Below, one piece after another: positions 61,436 through 64,000 of a DNA stretch of 64,000 nt (its first letter is position 1; the number at the start of each line of letters is the position of its first letter). The stretch covers positions 372,001-436,000 of the forward strand of contig JAEZJF010000022.1 in assembly GCA_023415825.1 (NCBI GenBank). The letters are read 5' to 3'. Made by a program: the position numbers and the translations under genes. The notes under the pieces were generated by a model. That model was not told where the DNA came from, made no database searches, and saw nothing but the letters and a program-made list of their open reading frames with translations. The DNA is from Bacillota bacterium (GTDB lineage: Bacteria > Bacillota > Clostridia > DSM-8532).

Positions 61436-62554
61436 ATGGCAAAACAAAAAATTAATTGGATTACCACAGATATGCCCGGCATCCTGTTCGAGGACAATGA
61501 AGTCGGCCGTCTGAAAAAAGAAGTTTGGGACATGACCGAGGCTCAGTTAGATGAGGTTTTAAAGGAATATGGAATTCCTGCAGAATCTGAGCTTGGCAAG
61601 GCGGGAACTTACATTCAGAATACACCCCGCGCCGATGTTATTGAAAAACGTCGCAAGAACGATATTCTGTTTGTACCCATCGGTTGTACGGAGAACCATG
61701 GCCTTCATGCCAACACGGGCCTTGATACTTTCATGGTTACCCAGATACTCGAAGGCGTACGCCGTTATACAGCAAAGCAAGGAAGAGAGATCAATATTGC
61801 ATTTCCGGCTTTGAACTATGGCGGACACCCCTATCACCATATCGGTATGCCCGGAACAGTTAATATGCCTCATGAAGTCGTTGTAGAAACATTAATCTAT
61901 ATGATGCTTGGTTTCTGGAACGATGGTTTCCGTAAAATTATCCTAATCAACAACCATGGACATCTTTGGATGCTTGAGAGCGCTATTCAGGAATTCTGTA
62001 AGAGATTCCAGCTCCCTGGTATATTCAGGACCATGGAGTGGCATCGTGCAGTACGTGAGTTCTTTATTCCCAACAATAAGCCTGATAGCCTTGACACTAC
62101 ATTTATTCATGCCGATGAATGCGAAACTTCCGTTGGCCTGCTGCTGTTCAAGGACATGATCAAAATGAGCGTGGCAGAGGATAAATGGGGAGAGAGCTAT
62201 CTTCCTGACGGGCATTTTGACAAGTCTATTGAGCCTTATCGCCGCCCGCATCGTTGGAGTGAAGGCGAAGGTCAAAGCTCCATAGAGATGGCTACAAACC
62301 GCGAAGGCGTTGTAGGTACACCTACCATTGCCGATGCCCGGAAGGCAAAACGCCCCATCGTAGCTATTCTCAAGTATTTGACACTTGTTAATGACCAGAT
62401 TCTGGACGCATTCCCTGTAGGAAAGGTTCCTCCTGTGGAGAAGACCACCCTGCGTACCGAGGAGGAAATGGCACCTTATCTTAAGGAACCCTTCTCCGAA
62501 GGCTGGAAGAGCGTATATGAAATTCCAATGAGGGGTCCATTTACAAAACTATAA
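61436..62554 (+). CDS. iolN: Creatininase-family hydrolase, diketo-inositol hydrolase-like (IolN)
   Basis: A 372-residue member of the creatininase (creatinine amidohydrolase) family. Metal-site motifs are VPIGCTENHGLHANTGLDTF (about 78-97: Glu, His and Asp ligands), YGGHPYHHIGMPGT (about 128-141), INNHGH (about 177-182) and a later HADECETSVG (about 225-234) with Glu. In Thermotoga the IolN member of this family opens the ring of diketo-inositol to 5-keto-L-gluconate. AAGGAGG is 8 bases before the ATG, and the gene starts 15 bases after iolM. A mycofactocin or creatinine role is not supported by the context. Confidence 0.8.
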   Translation: MAKQKINWITTDMPGILFEDNEVGRLKKEVWDMTEAQLDEVLKEYGIPAESELGKAGTYIQNTPRADVIEKRRKNDILFVPIGCTENHGLHANTGLDTFMVTQILEGVRRYTAKQGREINIAFPALNYGGHPYHHIGMPGTVNMPHEVVVETLIYMMLGFWNDGFRKIILINNHGHLWMLESAIQEFCKRFQLPGIFRTMEWHRAVREFFIPNNKPDSLDTTFIHADECETSVGLLLFKDMIKMSVAEDKWGESYLPDGHFDKSIEPYRRPHRWSEGEGQSSIEMATNREGVVGTPTIADARKAKRPIVAILKYLTLVNDQILDAFPVGKVPPVEKTTLRTEEEMAPYLKEPFSEGWKSVYEIPMRGPFTKL

Positions 62555-62568
62555 TTATTTAAAGCAAT

Positions 62569-62592
62569 AGGCTGCAGCATTTGCTGCAGCCT
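62569..62592 (+). ncRNA. Intercistronic stem-loop in the inositol operon
   Basis: AGGCTGCAGCA / TGCTGCAGCCT, an 11-bp perfect stem with a 2-base loop (62569-62592), between iolN and iolO. There is no U-tract; it probably slows decay of the upstream message or lowers downstream expression. Confidence 0.7.
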
Positions 62593-62619
62593 AACGCACT
62601 CTACAATACAGGAGCTGTT

Positions 62620-63435
62620 ATGAATAGAATATCACAAACTGTTCCTTACCAGTTTGATACAGTTTTTTCACCTTTTAAAGCCAATGAATTCAGTATAGCA
62701 ATGGAATTCTTAGGGTCACAGGGCTTTTCTGGCGTGGAGCTCGCTATTGCCTTCCCGGCAAAAGTCGATGCATCAAAGCTTCTCAAGCAGCTCCAATCCA
62801 ATCATTTAGCTGCAACCACTCTTTCTACCGGTCAGATCTATGGCTTGGAAGGTTTGTTTTTGTCTTCATTTGATGAAGATATCCGTCATCGCGCCACTCG
62901 GATATTAATGCAGCATATCGATTTATCCACATGCTTGGGGCATCCCTGTGTTACAGTCGGACTCATTAGAGGAAAGCTGGAAAAAGGCGAAAAACCTGTA
63001 CTGCTGGATAATTTCAAGACTGCGCTGATGCCATGTGTGGAATATGCGTACAAGCGAAATGTCATACTGCAGATTGAGTCTATATGTAAAGCGGAGACCA
63101 CATTAATCAACAGTACTTATGAAGCGCTGGAATTTTTGAGGGAGCTTGGCGATCCTGAAAATTTGGGACTGCTTTATGATACCTATCACTCCAATTTGGA
63201 AGACAATGGGATGATTAATGCTATAGAAGCTGCTGCTGGGAGGATTACAAATGTTCACTTTGCGGATTCCAATCGAGGACTGCCTGGTACTGGAGCAATC
63301 AATTTCAATAGAGTTTATGAAGCCATTCAAAATACAGGCTATCAAGGTGCATATGCCCTTGAAACGCTGTCAATACCCTCTGAGGACTATGTCAAGGAAA
63401 ACTTTGCCGCCAGTTTAATGCGAATCGTAAATTAA
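62620..63435 (+). CDS. iolO: TIM-barrel sugar isomerase/epimerase, 5-keto-L-gluconate epimerase-like (IolO)
   Basis: A 271-residue protein of the xylose-isomerase-like/AP-endonuclease-2 TIM-barrel family. Strands and ligands: GFSGVELAIAFP, LQIESICKAETTLINS with a metal-binding Glu (about 150), LGLLYDTYHSNLED with Asp/His (about 188-192), ITNVHFADSNRGLPGTGAIN with His (about 214) and the closing ALETLS Glu. This pattern matches sugar epimerases such as IolO of the Thermotoga pathway, which turns 5-keto-L-gluconate into D-tagaturonate, the substrate of UxaE. AGGAG lies 7 bases before the ATG at 62620. A hydroxypyruvate isomerase or IolE/IolI-type function is the main alternative. Confidence 0.75.
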   Translation: MNRISQTVPYQFDTVFSPFKANEFSIAMEFLGSQGFSGVELAIAFPAKVDASKLLKQLQSNHLAATTLSTGQIYGLEGLFLSSFDEDIRHRATRILMQHIDLSTCLGHPCVTVGLIRGKLEKGEKPVLLDNFKTALMPCVEYAYKRNVILQIESICKAETTLINSTYEALEFLRELGDPENLGLLYDTYHSNLEDNGMINAIEAAAGRITNVHFADSNRGLPGTGAINFNRVYEAIQNTGYQGAYALETLSIPSEDYVKENFAASLMRIVN

Positions 63436-63454
63436 TTTTGAGGAGATTGATGAT

Positions 63455-64000
63455 ATGATTAATATCGGAATAATAGGTGCCGGCCGAATTGGAAAAGTGC
63501 ACGCAAAAAGCATATTGACAGGAGTGGACTCAGCCTGTATCAAAGCTATTGCTGATCCGTTCATGACCAAGGAAACTGAACAATGGGCAAAATCAGTGGG
63601 CATTCCCAATGTTTATATCGATTATAAGAAGATAATTGAGGATAAGGATATTGGAGCAGTATTAATATGCTCGTCAACCGACACCCATTCAGCAATCTCT
63701 TTGGAGGCAATTAGGGCAGGTAAGCACGTATTCTGCGAAAAGCCAATCGATCATGATTTAGATAAGATCCGTGAGGTCATAGATGCTTTAAAGGGAACAA
63801 ACCTTAAGTATCAGGTAGGCTTTAACCGAAGGTTTGATCATAATTTCCGTGCTGTCAGGAAGGCCGTGGTCGATGGTAAGGTTGGCAATGTACATATTGT
63901 CAAAATAGCCTCAAGAGATCCCGAGCCCCCACCGGTGGCCTATGTTAAGGTATCGGGCGGTATATTCATGGATATGATGATACATGATTTTGATATGGTG
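63455..64000 (+). CDS. iolG: Inositol 2-dehydrogenase-like oxidoreductase (IolG), truncated by window edge
   Basis: The first 182 residues of a GFO/IDH/MocA-family dehydrogenase; the gene continues past base 64000. The Rossmann motif is INIGIIGAGRIGKVHAKSI (GAGRIG at 8-13), the substrate-side Lys is in VFCEKPIDHD (about 92-101), and the Asp/His catalytic pair is in IFMDMMIHDFDM (about 170-181). These are the motifs of myo-inositol 2-dehydrogenase, which makes scyllo-inosose, the entry substrate for IolM. GAGGAG lies 12 bases upstream of the ATG at 63455. Placement right behind iolO completes the pathway set. Confidence 0.85.
   Translation, partial: MINIGIIGAGRIGKVHAKSILTGVDSACIKAIADPFMTKETEQWAKSVGIPNVYIDYKKIIEDKDIGAVLICSSTDTHSAISLEAIRAGKHVFCEKPIDHDLDKIREVIDALKGTNLKYQVGFNRRFDHNFRAVRKAVVDGKVGNVHIVKIASRDPEPPPVAYVKVSGGIFMDMMIHDFDMV

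Overview
The window reads as chromosomal DNA of a low- to mid-GC Bacillota (Firmicute), most likely a saprophytic or gut-type Clostridia or Paenibacillus-like bacterium. Supporting features are YesM/YesN-type two-component regulation of sugar ABC transporters, LacI regulators with TTGACA-17-TATAAT promoters, strong Shine-Dalgarno sites, lipobox solute-binding proteins, and a surface protein with SLH domains and choline-binding-type repeats. No rRNA, tRNA, phage or insertion-sequence gene was recognised. Both edges cut genes: an ABC permease at base 1 and an IolG-like dehydrogenase at base 64000.

Layout. 1-3773: tail of a sugar ABC importer, a GH35-like glycosidase and an unknown protein. 3899-8501: small mixed genes (AraC regulator, glyoxalase-like protein, Cys-rich protein, SDR on the minus strand, coiled-coil protein, XRE regulator). 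8603-14174: a 1040-residue surface protein behind a DUF2442-type gene, and a response regulator and histidine kinase facing tail to tail. 14464-17607: ECF sigma factor, small membrane protein and a large membrane-anchored TPR protein; then a Uup-type ABC-F ATPase. 19569-29303: YesM/YesN two-component system, two solute-binding proteins, two permeases and a barrel-type glycosidase-like enzyme, i.e. a glycan import and processing unit. 29276-30130: a UlaG-like metallo-hydrolase on the minus strand.

30232-64000 is the most interesting part. It has EEP-fold hydrolase, PiT phosphate permease and DUF47 partner; three related HAD proteins; an apparently circularly permuted cofactor-independent phosphoglycerate mutase; a Fe3+/sugar-phosphate-type ABC importer; a PHP phosphoesterase; a secreted LysM-anchored purple-acid-phosphatase-like protein; a second Pot/Ynj-type ABC importer; a ComEC-like metallo-hydrolase; a secreted unknown; and finally UxaE, IolM, IolN, IolO and IolG homologues, which match the Thermotoga-type inositol-to-tagaturonate/fructuronate pathway. 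Two LacI regulators lie inside. Five promoters in the region carry a near-identical operator (consensus CGTAAACGTTTRCA) just downstream of the -10 box. My inference is that this is one regulon for taking up phosphorylated polyols, possibly inositol phosphates or glycerophosphoinositol, removing the phosphate and burning the inositol.

A four-gene AraC/GyrI/ABC-efflux block (47110-50146, minus strand) interrupts that region. The HAD plus permuted-mutase pair (33295-35686) is flanked by 19-bp perfect inverted repeats and looks more GC-rich than its neighbours, suggesting a transferred cassette; the repeats belong to a small palindromic element family with further copies near 51.6 kb and possibly 43.0 kb.
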